A DNA stretch of 7,859 nt, taken from NCBI GenBank assembly GCA_934098455.1, contig CAKOOU010000041.1, forward strand, positions 1 through 7,859. Reading direction: 5' to 3'. Both the position numbers and the translations under genes were made by a program. Of this stretch, positions 1 through 5,607 are shown piece by piece. Position 1 is the stretch's first letter. Each line of letters starts with the position of its first letter. Source of the DNA: an uncultured Bacilli bacterium. GTDB taxonomy: Bacteria > Bacillota_I > Bacilli_A > RF39 > UBA660. The notes beneath the pieces were generated by a model. The model had not been told where the DNA came from. It saw only the letters and a program-made list of their open reading frames with translations, and did not search any database.

Positions 1-35
1 AACCTTACGTATTTATTATATAACATTTTTTATAA

Positions 36-75
36 AATAAAAAGACTATTAACAAATTTTATTTGTCAACAGTCT
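36..75 (-). terminator. Rho-independent terminator reading leftwards
   Basis: Positions 43-56 pair with 62-75 around a 5-nt loop (57-61). On the + strand the stem has two A.C mismatches (48/70 and 51/67). On the - strand those same positions become G.U wobbles, giving an uninterrupted 14-bp stem. The run of A at 39-43 becomes a T-tract directly after the stem on the - strand. Stability and T-tract therefore both point to a terminator for leftward transcription. No minus-strand gene lies to its right within the window, so it either blocks antisense transcription or ends an unrecognised short RNA. Confidence 0.6.
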
Positions 76-76
76 G

Positions 77-104
77 AAGGTACATTAATACCTTTTTTCT
101 TTTT
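77..104 (+). terminator. Rho-independent terminator of an upstream + strand gene
   Basis: AAGGTA (77-82) pairs with TACCTT (89-94) across a CATTAA loop. A T-rich tract runs through position 104, interrupted by a single C at 99. The stem is only 6 bp, but the tract is strong. It probably ends a transcript entering from the left of the window and isolates the promoter at 171-200. The 105-170 stretch between this terminator and that promoter is plain A+T-rich sequence in which I see no gene. Confidence 0.6.
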
Positions 105-170
105 AATATAAAACAAAATTTATAACATATTATCCTAATGATAGTTATTCATTTAGATAGCATCATTTAT

Positions 171-200
171 TTGTTGTTCAAATATAAAATGTGTTATACT
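171..200 (+). promoter_or_regulatory. Sigma-A-type extended -10 promoter for the surface-hydrolase operon
   Basis: TATACT at 195-200 is preceded by TG at 192-193 with one base between, which is the extended -10 form. A -35-like TTGTTG lies at 171-176 with an 18-nt spacer; the overlapping TTGTTC at 174-179 would give 15 nt. The predicted transcription start is about 206-208. That falls almost on the ribosome-binding site AGGGTAG (206-212), so the leader would be only about a dozen bases long. Confidence 0.5.
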
Positions 201-218
201 TTTATAGGGTAGATAAAT

Positions 219-1136
219 ATGAATAAGAAAAAACTAAATAAAATTTTCAATAAAACAATATTAATATTATTAATTTTAATAGGTATTTCATATATTAATG
301 AAGAATTAGTAAAAAAAGAAAATACTTCTTATGCAATGAAAGAAACATTATCAAAAGATAGTTCAAACAATAATTTAGAAATATACTATTTTGATGTAGG
401 ACAAGCTGATTCAATTTTGATAAAAGAAAAAAATACAAATATATTAATTGATGCTGGTAACAACGAAGATGGTGAAAATTTAGTAAATTATTTAAAAAAC
501 GACTTAAACATAGATAAACTAAATATGATAATAGGAACACATCCACACGAAGATCACATTGGTGGATTAGATAATATAATCGATTCTTTTGATATAAACA
601 CAATTTTAATGCCCAACGCAACATCAACTTCAAAAACATTCGAAAGTGTTTTAAATAGCATAGAAAATAAAAATTATAAAATAACAATTCCAAAAATAGG
701 CGAAGAATTTAACTATGATAATATAAAATTAAAAGTAATATATACTGGAACAAATGAAAAAGATTTAAACAATTCTTCCATAGTTTTAAAATTAACATAT
801 TTCAATAATAAATTTTTATTTACAGGAGATGCAACAAGTAAAGTAGAAAAAAAATTACTAAACAAAGACATAGAAAGTGATGTATTAAAAATAGGACATC
901 ATGGTTCAGAATACAGCACAACGAATGATTTTTTAGATAAAGTAAATCCAAAATATGCAATTATAGAAGTAGGTAAAAACAATACATATAAACATCCTAA
1001 ACAAACTACACTAGATAAATTAAATGCAAAAAATATAAAAATATATAGGACAGACTTAGATGGTACAATAAAATTAACATCAGATGGAAATAACATAACA
1101 TTTGAAATAATAAAAACAAATATAGATGGAGAATAA
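219..1136 (+). CDS. Membrane-anchored ComEC/Rec2-type metallo-beta-lactamase-fold hydrolase
   Basis: This 305-residue protein resembles the free-standing relatives of the ComEC C-terminal hydrolase domain, which are predicted extracytoplasmic metal-dependent phosphoesterases or nucleases. Residues 12-28 form one hydrophobic helix after a Lys-rich start, acting as a signal anchor or signal peptide; there is no lipobox Cys. The fold's motifs follow in order: FDVGQADS (58-65), the metal-binding HPHEDH (H108, H110, D112, H113), GDA (203-205), GHHGS (226-230) and KHP (258-260). All key metal ligands appear present, so it is probably active. The start is the ATG 8 nt after AGGGT. DUF3006 follows after 2 nt, a pairing that recurs in Firmicutes. 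The substrate is unknown. DNA processing or uptake is possible, but no ComEC membrane domain or other competence gene is visible. The family call is firm; the biological role is inferred. Confidence 0.88.
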   Translation: MNKKKLNKIFNKTILILLILIGISYINEELVKKENTSYAMKETLSKDSSNNNLEIYYFDVGQADSILIKEKNTNILIDAGNNEDGENLVNYLKNDLNIDKLNMIIGTHPHEDHIGGLDNIIDSFDINTILMPNATSTSKTFESVLNSIENKNYKITIPKIGEEFNYDNIKLKVIYTGTNEKDLNNSSIVLKLTYFNNKFLFTGDATSKVEKKLLNKDIESDVLKIGHHGSEYSTTNDFLDKVNPKYAIIEVGKNNTYKHPKQTTLDKLNAKNIKIYRTDLDGTIKLTSDGNNITFEIIKTNIDGE

Positions 1137-1138
1137 TA

Positions 1139-1351
1139 ATGTATACAGTAGAAAATATAATAGATAATATTATAAGATTAGAAGATAGAAAAACAAATAA
1201 AATAATAGAAATTAATAAAGATTTATTACCAAATAACATTAAAGAACAAGATATAATAGACTTGATAGATAATAAATATATAATTAATAAAAACGAAACA
1301 AAAAGAATAAAAAATAATATAAAAAATAGATTTAATTCATTGATTAAATAA
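1139..1351 (+). CDS. DUF3006 family small protein
   Basis: This 70-residue protein has the shape of DUF3006: a start resembling MYTVENIIDNIIRLED, a short beta-rich first half, a conserved-looking LLP (residues 29-31), and a charged Lys/Arg-rich C-terminal helix (about residues 50-70). It has no signal peptide or membrane segment, so it should be cytoplasmic. The biochemical function of DUF3006 is not established. Its recurrent position beside ComEC-like hydrolases suggests a functional link. Here it starts 2 nt after the hydrolase stop, and its GGAG ribosome-binding site (1128-1131) lies inside that gene's last codons, so translation is likely coupled. The 61 nt that follow (1352-1412) are A-rich and show no convincing terminator or promoter, so co-transcription with the amidase is likely. 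Confidence 0.7.
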   Translation: MYTVENIIDNIIRLEDRKTNKIIEINKDLLPNNIKEQDIIDLIDNKYIINKNETKRIKNNIKNRFNSLIK

Positions 1352-1409
1352 ATATAAAAATTTCAATAGATAAAAAAACAAGAATAAAAAAAATAAAATA
1401 AGTACAAAT

Positions 1410-1424
1410 GGAGTGGGTAGTGTG
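1410..1424 (+). promoter_or_regulatory. Ribosome-binding site that fixes a GTG start for the amidase
   Basis: GGAG at 1410-1413 is followed by TGGGTAGT and then GTG at 1422, a spacing of 8 nt. Starting at the in-frame GTG at 1413 instead would place the start codon inside the Shine-Dalgarno sequence itself. The ATG at 1408 is out of frame and stops after five codons. GTG 1422 also gives a protein starting MKKIIV, a typical signal-anchor start. Confidence 0.75.
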
Positions 1425-3131
1425 AAAAAAATAATAGTGACTATAATATCATTAATAATATTCTTTATAATAGCAACATTTACAGTAGCTATCTTTATAA
1501 TAAATAATGGTAATTTTCTAACCAATTTTAAATTCATAAATGTAACCAATACAGGTACTAATTACTACATTTATTATGAAAAATCAAATACTGCTACTAA
1601 ATATGAAATATTAGTATATGATAATTATAATAAAATAATTAATAAAAGTGAAACAAAATATAACAGTGAAACTATAAAATTAAATAACTTAAATTATAAT
1701 GAAAAATATAAAATAATAGTAATCGCATATGATAAAGATGGAAATAGAAAAAGTATAAAAGAACCATATAATTTCATATGGAATGAATTATCTTTTAGTG
1801 ACACTAATTTAATAGTAATGGACAATAACAATGATTACATAATAGATTTTGTAGGAGATTATAAAAATAAAAACTATAAATTAAATATTAATAAAAATGA
1901 CGTACTTCAAGAACAAATTGACATAAAAAACGAATCATATACAATTAAAAATAACTTATTCAAAGATGAATCTTGCTTTTATACATTAGAAATATTAGAA
2001 GATTCAGTAACTATATCCACATTTAAAATATATAATTTAATGAGTCCAATAACAGATATTACATTTACTAATCCAAATAATGGAGATATGATGCAATATA
2101 GTGACGTACCAATATCATTTATTGGTGGAGATAATGCTAGCAATTACTTATTAGAATTATATAGAGATAATAAATTAATAAGAAGAAAAAAAATAAAAGA
2201 AAAAAATGTAATATTATCTAGTAATTTATTTGATAAAAAATCAAGTTATAAAGTAAAAATAACTGCTTCATATTATGATTATTTAGATTATTCAAAAACA
2301 AATGAAATTAATTTTAGCATTGATTCAAAAGAAACATTAAAACCAGTTTATACAAATTATAAAACAGATTATATAAAAAAAGGTACAAAGATAAAATTAT
2401 TAAATAATGATAAAAATGCAAAAATCTATTATACAATAGATGGTAGTGAGCCAAATGAATTTAGTGCTTTATACAAAGATGAAATAACAATAAATAATGA
2501 CACTATAATAAAAGCAATAGCAATAGAAGAAAAGAAAAACAATTCATCTATTAGTGAGTTCAATTTTAAAATAGGTAACAAAAATAAATACAAAGTATAC
2601 TTATCAGCATCTAATCAAAATAATAATTTAGGAGTATCTGAAGTAGGTTATACAAACGAAAAAAAAGAAATGAATGATTTAACAAATTACATAGAAAAAA
2701 GATTAAATAGTTATGGAGTAAAAACATATAGAAATGAATTTGGTGATATAAATAGATGGACCCAAGATAGTACTTATTTAGGAGTTGACCTACATTTAGC
2801 AATACATTCAAATGCTAGTGAAGAACATACATCTTATGGAATAGAAACTTGGGTACATAATGAAACTTCAAAAACATACTCTTTAGCACAAAATTTACAA
2901 AATAATTTATTTAATATTTATTATAATAAAGAAGATGAATTAGCAAATAGAGGAGTAAAATATGCAAACGGTTCATTAGCAGAAGTTAATCCTGCATATA
3001 CTCCATGTGGAATACTAATAGAAGTAGCACATCATGATTACTTAAACGATGCTAAATGGATAATGGAAAATAAAGAAAAAATAGGTAATAACATTGCTGA
3101 CACAATACTCGAATATTGGCAAATAAAGTAA
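1422..3131 (+). CDS. Membrane-anchored multidomain N-acetylmuramoyl-L-alanine amidase (Amidase_3 type)
   Basis: A 569-residue cell-wall hydrolase, expected to cleave the bond between MurNAc and L-Ala of peptidoglycan outside the membrane. Numbering is from GTG 1422. Residues 2-27 are a hydrophobic signal anchor. Residues 35-120 look like a fibronectin-III-type beta domain, 122-205 and 207-302 are further beta-rich domains I cannot name, and 307-384 matches a chitobiase/hexosaminidase C-terminal-like repeat (YYTIDGSEPN at 336-345). The C-terminal 180 residues are the amidase: E413 in TNEKKE, H462 in AIHSNAS, and E534 in LIEVAHHD as likely catalytic glutamate. The first zinc histidine of classical family members (GHGG) is absent: the equivalent strand reads YLSASNQNNN. 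H537 or H538 after the catalytic Glu could supply the third ligand, as the HD following that Glu appears in related clostridial proteins I recall. No binding repeats of LysM or SH3 type are seen. It is probably the last gene of the hydrolase operon. Confidence 0.82.
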   Translation: MKKIIVTIISLIIFFIIATFTVAIFIINNGNFLTNFKFINVTNTGTNYYIYYEKSNTATKYEILVYDNYNKIINKSETKYNSETIKLNNLNYNEKYKIIVIAYDKDGNRKSIKEPYNFIWNELSFSDTNLIVMDNNNDYIIDFVGDYKNKNYKLNINKNDVLQEQIDIKNESYTIKNNLFKDESCFYTLEILEDSVTISTFKIYNLMSPITDITFTNPNNGDMMQYSDVPISFIGGDNASNYLLELYRDNKLIRRKKIKEKNVILSSNLFDKKSSYKVKITASYYDYLDYSKTNEINFSIDSKETLKPVYTNYKTDYIKKGTKIKLLNNDKNAKIYYTIDGSEPNEFSALYKDEITINNDTIIKAIAIEEKKNNSSISEFNFKIGNKNKYKVYLSASNQNNNLGVSEVGYTNEKKEMNDLTNYIEKRLNSYGVKTYRNEFGDINRWTQDSTYLGVDLHLAIHSNASEEHTSYGIETWVHNETSKTYSLAQNLQNNLFNIYYNKEDELANRGVKYANGSLAEVNPAYTPCGILIEVAHHDYLNDAKWIMENKEKIGNNIADTILEYWQIK

Positions 3132-3147
3132 TGTTTTGTCGAAACTA

Positions 3148-3176
3148 TTGAAATAAGAACTTCTAAGATATAAAAT
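3148..3176 (+). promoter_or_regulatory. Candidate promoter inside the amidase-ackA gap
   Basis: TTGAAA (3148-3153) and TAAAAT (3171-3176) each match the sigma-A consensus at five of six positions and are separated by exactly 17 nt. The predicted start is near 3183. In DNA this A+T-rich, such matches occur by chance. The ordered set that follows it (GAAGGG site, open frame, terminator) makes it more credible than an isolated match. Confidence 0.4.
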
Positions 3177-3190
3177 AATATCGAAAGAAG
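3160..3190. repeat. Interrupted inverted repeat over the -10 of the gap promoter
   Basis: CTTCT (3160-3164) pairs with AGAAG (3186-3190), and GATAT (3167-3171) pairs with ATATC (3178-3182). The two stems are separated by a 2-by-3 internal loop and capped by AAAATA. The element is centred on the predicted -10, so as DNA it could be an operator. In read-through RNA it would be a 10-bp hairpin. No T-tract follows, so it is not a terminator. Confidence 0.4.
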
Positions 3191-3198
3191 GGATTAAT

Positions 3199-3288
3199 AT
3201 TAGAATAGATTTCTTAATAGACCAAATAATTATTGAAATAGATTTAGCAAATTTAATACCTTATAAAACTCATAAATACGTTAAATAG
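3199..3288 (+). other. Possible 29-codon small ORF or small RNA with non-AUG start
   Basis: GAAGGG (3187-3192) resembles the AAGGG ribosome-binding site of ackA. Six bases later an ATT codon opens a 29-codon frame that ends in TAG at 3286-3288, inside the terminator hairpin. The peptide would begin IRIDFLIDQI and end YKTHKYVK, a hydrophobic and acidic half followed by a basic tail. I recognise no family. The frame is open further upstream (from 3157) but holds no ATG, GTG or TTG. ATT is a rare start known mainly from infC, so this may be a gene that lost its ATG, a non-coding RNA of about 120 nt, or chance. The coding claim is weak; the ordered arrangement is what is visible. Confidence 0.2.
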
Positions 3289-3302
3289 CGTATTTTTTCT
3301 TT
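3274..3302 (+). terminator. Rho-independent terminator before ackA
   Basis: AAATACGTT (3274-3282) pairs with AGCGTATTT (3287-3295) across an AAAT loop, forming nine base pairs including one G.U and two G-C. A T-rich tract (3293-3298, a C, then TTT) follows. It would end transcripts from the amidase operon or from the candidate unit at 3148, and it separates both from ackA. Confidence 0.75.
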
Positions 3303-3309
3303 AAATAAA

Positions 3310-3338
3310 TTGTATTTTAAAATTAATTAATGTATAAT
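3310..3338 (+). promoter_or_regulatory. Sigma-A promoter of ackA-nrnA
   Basis: A perfect TATAAT at 3333-3338 has TG immediately in front. A weak -35 TTGTAT at 3310-3315 sits 17 nt upstream. Transcription should start near 3344-3346, just before the ribosome-binding site AAGGGTGA (3347-3354), which is 5 nt from the ackA ATG. The leader is too short for a riboswitch. I see no obvious CcpA (cre) site. Confidence 0.6.
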
Positions 3339-3359
3339 AACAACAGAAGGGTGATTTAA

Positions 3360-4556
3360 ATGAAAATATTAAGTGTAAATGCAGGTAGTAGTTCATTAAA
3401 GTTTACTTTATTTCTAATGCCTGAAGGAAAAGAATTAATAGGAGGATATTTCGAAAAAATAGGATTAGAAGATAGTTTCTATTCTATTAAAATGAATGGA
3501 GAAAAAACAAAAAAAGTTGCTAGTGTTCAAAATCATGATGAAGCAGTTAAAATTTTAATAAAAGAATTAATTGACAATAAAATTATAAAATCTTTAGAAG
3601 AATTAGATGGAGTAGGACATAGATTGGTTCATGGTGGAGAAAAATATACAGATTCAGTTATTATAAATGATGAAGTAATTAGTACTGTAGAAGATTTAAT
3701 TCCATTAGCACCATTACATAATCCAGCAAATTTAATTGGTGTAAAAGCATTCATGGAAGCATTACCAGCTACACCAAATATAGGAGTTTTTGACACAGCA
3801 TTTCATCAAACAATGAAAAAAGAACAATATTTATATAGTGTTCCATATAACTGGTATACAGATTATAAAGTACGTAAATATGGTTTCCATGGAACAAGCC
3901 ATAAATTTATTACAAAAACTATGAAAGAAAAATTAGGAAAAGACAATGTAAATTTAATAATATGTCATGTTGGTTCAGGTGGTTCATTATGTGCTGTTAA
4001 AGATGGAAAAAGTTTTGATACAACTATGGGATTCACACCAAATGCTGGTATAATGATGGGAACACGCTCAGGAGATATTGATTATTCTCTAATTCCATAT
4101 GTTATGAAAGAATCAAATATGAGTTTAAAAGATGTTGACAATTCATTAAATAAACAAAGTGGATTACTAGGAATAAGTGGTGTTAGTAGTGATCATAGAG
4201 ACATAGAAAATGCAATGGAAGAAGGAAACGAACTTGCAGTACTTGCAAATGAAATGTATGTAAATAGAATAGTAAATTATATTGCAAACTACTATGTAGA
4301 ATTAAATGGAAACGTAGACGCATTAGTATTTACTGCTGGATTAGGAGAAAATGCAATAAGCTTTAGAGAAGATGTACTAAATAAATTAGAATGTTTAGGA
4401 ATCAAAATTAATAAAGAAGTTAATAATACTATTGCAGGATTTAAAGATATAAATGAAGGAATAATAAGTACAGACGATTCAAAAGTTCCAGTATATGTTG
4501 TTCCAACAAACGAAGAATTAATGATAGCAACTGACACATACGAATTAATAAAATAG
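3360..4556 (+). CDS. ackA: Acetate kinase
   Basis: This 398-residue protein is full length for the family. It transfers phosphate between acetyl phosphate and ADP, making ATP and acetate in fermentation (reversible), in the cytoplasm. The ASKHA-fold signatures are intact: VNAGSSSLKF at residues 6-15 (N7), GHRLVHGG at 86-93 (R88), FDTAFH at 144-149 (D145), GFHGTSH at 175-181 (H177), MGTRSGDID at 233-241 (R236), the HVGSGGSLC phosphate loop around 203-211, and NEE at 384-386 (E385). These correspond to the catalytic residues known from Methanosarcina acetate kinase. A small oddity is TPNAGIMMG where many homologues have TPLEG. Its usual partner phosphotransacetylase (pta) is not adjacent here. 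It has its own promoter and forms a unit with the DHH phosphoesterase 7 nt downstream. Confidence 0.97.
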   Translation: MKILSVNAGSSSLKFTLFLMPEGKELIGGYFEKIGLEDSFYSIKMNGEKTKKVASVQNHDEAVKILIKELIDNKIIKSLEELDGVGHRLVHGGEKYTDSVIINDEVISTVEDLIPLAPLHNPANLIGVKAFMEALPATPNIGVFDTAFHQTMKKEQYLYSVPYNWYTDYKVRKYGFHGTSHKFITKTMKEKLGKDNVNLIICHVGSGGSLCAVKDGKSFDTTMGFTPNAGIMMGTRSGDIDYSLIPYVMKESNMSLKDVDNSLNKQSGLLGISGVSSDHRDIENAMEEGNELAVLANEMYVNRIVNYIANYYVELNGNVDALVFTAGLGENAISFREDVLNKLECLGIKINKEVNNTIAGFKDINEGIISTDDSKVPVYVVPTNEELMIATDTYELIK

Positions 4557-4563
4557 GTGAATA

Positions 4564-5523
4564 ATGTTTAATAACATAAAACAAATAGCTAAAAAGATAA
4601 AAGAATATAAAGAAATCGTAATAGCAAGACATATTGGACCAGACCCAGATGCTCTTGCTAGCGAAATTGCATTAAGAGATTCCATAAAACTTACATATCC
4701 AAAAAAAAATGTATACGCAGTTGGAAATAGTGTTTCAAAATTTAAGTACTTTGGAGAACTAGATAGAATAGATGATAATAAATTAAATAAACCACTATTA
4801 ATTGTGTTAGATGTACCAAATAAATCAAGAATAGATGGTATTAATTATAATAATTATGATTATGTAATAAGAATAGATCATCATCCAAGTGTAGAAGATA
4901 TCGCAAATATAGAATTAGTAAACGAACATGCATCAAGCACATGTGAATTAATTACTGAGCTAATTTATAATTCAAAACTAAAAATAAATAAAGATATTGC
5001 TTCAAATTTATTTCTAGGAATAGTAGCAGATAGTGATAGATTTTTATTAAGTTACACAACTCCAAAAACATTCAAATTAGTAACAAAATTAATTGAAGAT
5101 TATAAACTTGATATTGGCTCTTTATACAAAAATTTATATATAAGACCTATAAATGAAGTTAAATTTCAATCATATATAGCATTAAATATGACTATAACAG
5201 AAAACAATTTTGGATACATCAAATTAAATAAAAAAATAATAGATGAATTTAATGTAGATTCATCAGCCGCTAGCAACATGGTAAATAACTTTAATTTCAT
5301 AAAAGAACTTTATTGTTGGGCATTTTCTAGTTATGATGAAAAAAACAATATACATAAAATAAATATTAGAAGTAGAGGCCCAATTATAAACGACGTTGCA
5401 CAAAAATATAATGGTGGAGGTCACATATTTGCAAGTGGTGCTAGAATACAAAACGAAGAAGATGTAGACAACTTATTTAAAGAATTAGACCAAAGAACAA
5501 AAGAATACAAAGATAATAACTAA
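4564..5523 (+). CDS. nrnA: DHH-family phosphoesterase, NrnA-like oligoribonuclease / pAp phosphatase
   Basis: A 319-residue cytoplasmic protein with the usual NrnA length and layout: an N-terminal DHH domain and a C-terminal DHHA1 domain. Visible motifs are RHIGPDPDALAS (22-33, metal ligands H23, D27, D29), LDVP (82-85, D83), IDHHPS (104-109, the DHH signature), GIVADSDRF (152-160, D156), and GGGH (284-287) followed by ASGA, which binds substrate in DHHA1. Family members of this size degrade short RNA oligonucleotides and dephosphorylate pAp; some close relatives act on cyclic dinucleotide products such as pApA. The soluble protein has no GGDEF or PAS domain, so it is not GdpP. The motif-IV text ADSDRF replaces the commoner TDTGxF but keeps the aspartate. 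The AGGTGA ribosome-binding site (4555-4560) overlaps the ackA stop codon, so expression is coupled to ackA. The choice between NrnA and another DHH subgroup is an inference. Confidence 0.85.
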   Translation: MFNNIKQIAKKIKEYKEIVIARHIGPDPDALASEIALRDSIKLTYPKKNVYAVGNSVSKFKYFGELDRIDDNKLNKPLLIVLDVPNKSRIDGINYNNYDYVIRIDHHPSVEDIANIELVNEHASSTCELITELIYNSKLKINKDIASNLFLGIVADSDRFLLSYTTPKTFKLVTKLIEDYKLDIGSLYKNLYIRPINEVKFQSYIALNMTITENNFGYIKLNKKIIDEFNVDSSAASNMVNNFNFIKELYCWAFSSYDEKNNIHKINIRSRGPIINDVAQKYNGGGHIFASGARIQNEEDVDNLFKELDQRTKEYKDNN

Positions 5524-5540
5524 TTTTAGTTATTATTTTC
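5510..5540 (+). terminator. Weak hairpin terminator overlapping the nrnA stop
   Basis: Positions 5510-5521 pair with 5528-5539 around AATTTT, giving 12 bp with one G.U and a single G-C pair. The TAA stop of nrnA lies at the loop boundary (5521-5523). The descending arm ends in TTTT, then CTATTT. Such an A/T-only stem is weak and could be a by-product of base composition. Its position between two operons supports it. Confidence 0.4.
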
Positions 5541-5553
5541 TATTTACATATAA

Positions 5554-5582
5554 TTGAATAATTTTTCTTTTTTTGTTATAAT
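5554..5582 (+). promoter_or_regulatory. Strong extended -10 promoter of the membrane protein-scpAB operon
   Basis: TTGAAT (5554-5559), a 17-nt spacer and a perfect TATAAT (5577-5582) preceded by TGT form a near-consensus sigma-A promoter with extended -10. Transcription should start around 5588-5590. A GAGTGAT site (5596-5602) then lies 5 nt before the ATG at 5608. This is the best promoter match in the window. Confidence 0.7.
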
Positions 5583-5607
5583 TTTTTTAGAAAATGAGTG
5601 ATATTAT

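Noticed and set aside
137..167. Inverted arms AATGAT (137-142) and ATCATT (162-167) just before the -35 of the first promoter, considered as an operator
   Set aside because: The arms are 6 bp, all but one pair A/T, with a 19-nt unpaired spacer. Such repeats are expected by chance in sequence this A+T-rich.
295..693. A 132-codon open frame on the minus strand inside the hydrolase gene
   Set aside because: It is a shadow of a firmly identified gene, has Leu/Phe/Tyr-rich composition produced by antisense A+T-rich codons, and shows no ribosome-binding site or family match.
1352..1412. Possible promoter or terminator between DUF3006 and the amidase
   Set aside because: TTGATT at 1340 has no -10 partner at a normal distance, and the region is homopolymer-rich with no stem. 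It is best read as an operon spacer.
1006..1549. Minus-strand frames spanning the DUF3006 gene and the amidase start
   Set aside because: These low-complexity hydrophobic translations are the complement of Lys/Asn-rich coding sequence. The + strand genes have proper starts, ribosome-binding sites and recognisable families.
3131..3151. ATG at 3131 overlapping the amidase stop codon
   Set aside because: It opens only six codons before TGA and shows no ribosome-binding site.
4292..4632. Two minus-strand frames at the ackA-nrnA junction
   Set aside because: They run antisense to intact ackA and nrnA reading frames whose motifs are complete across the region.
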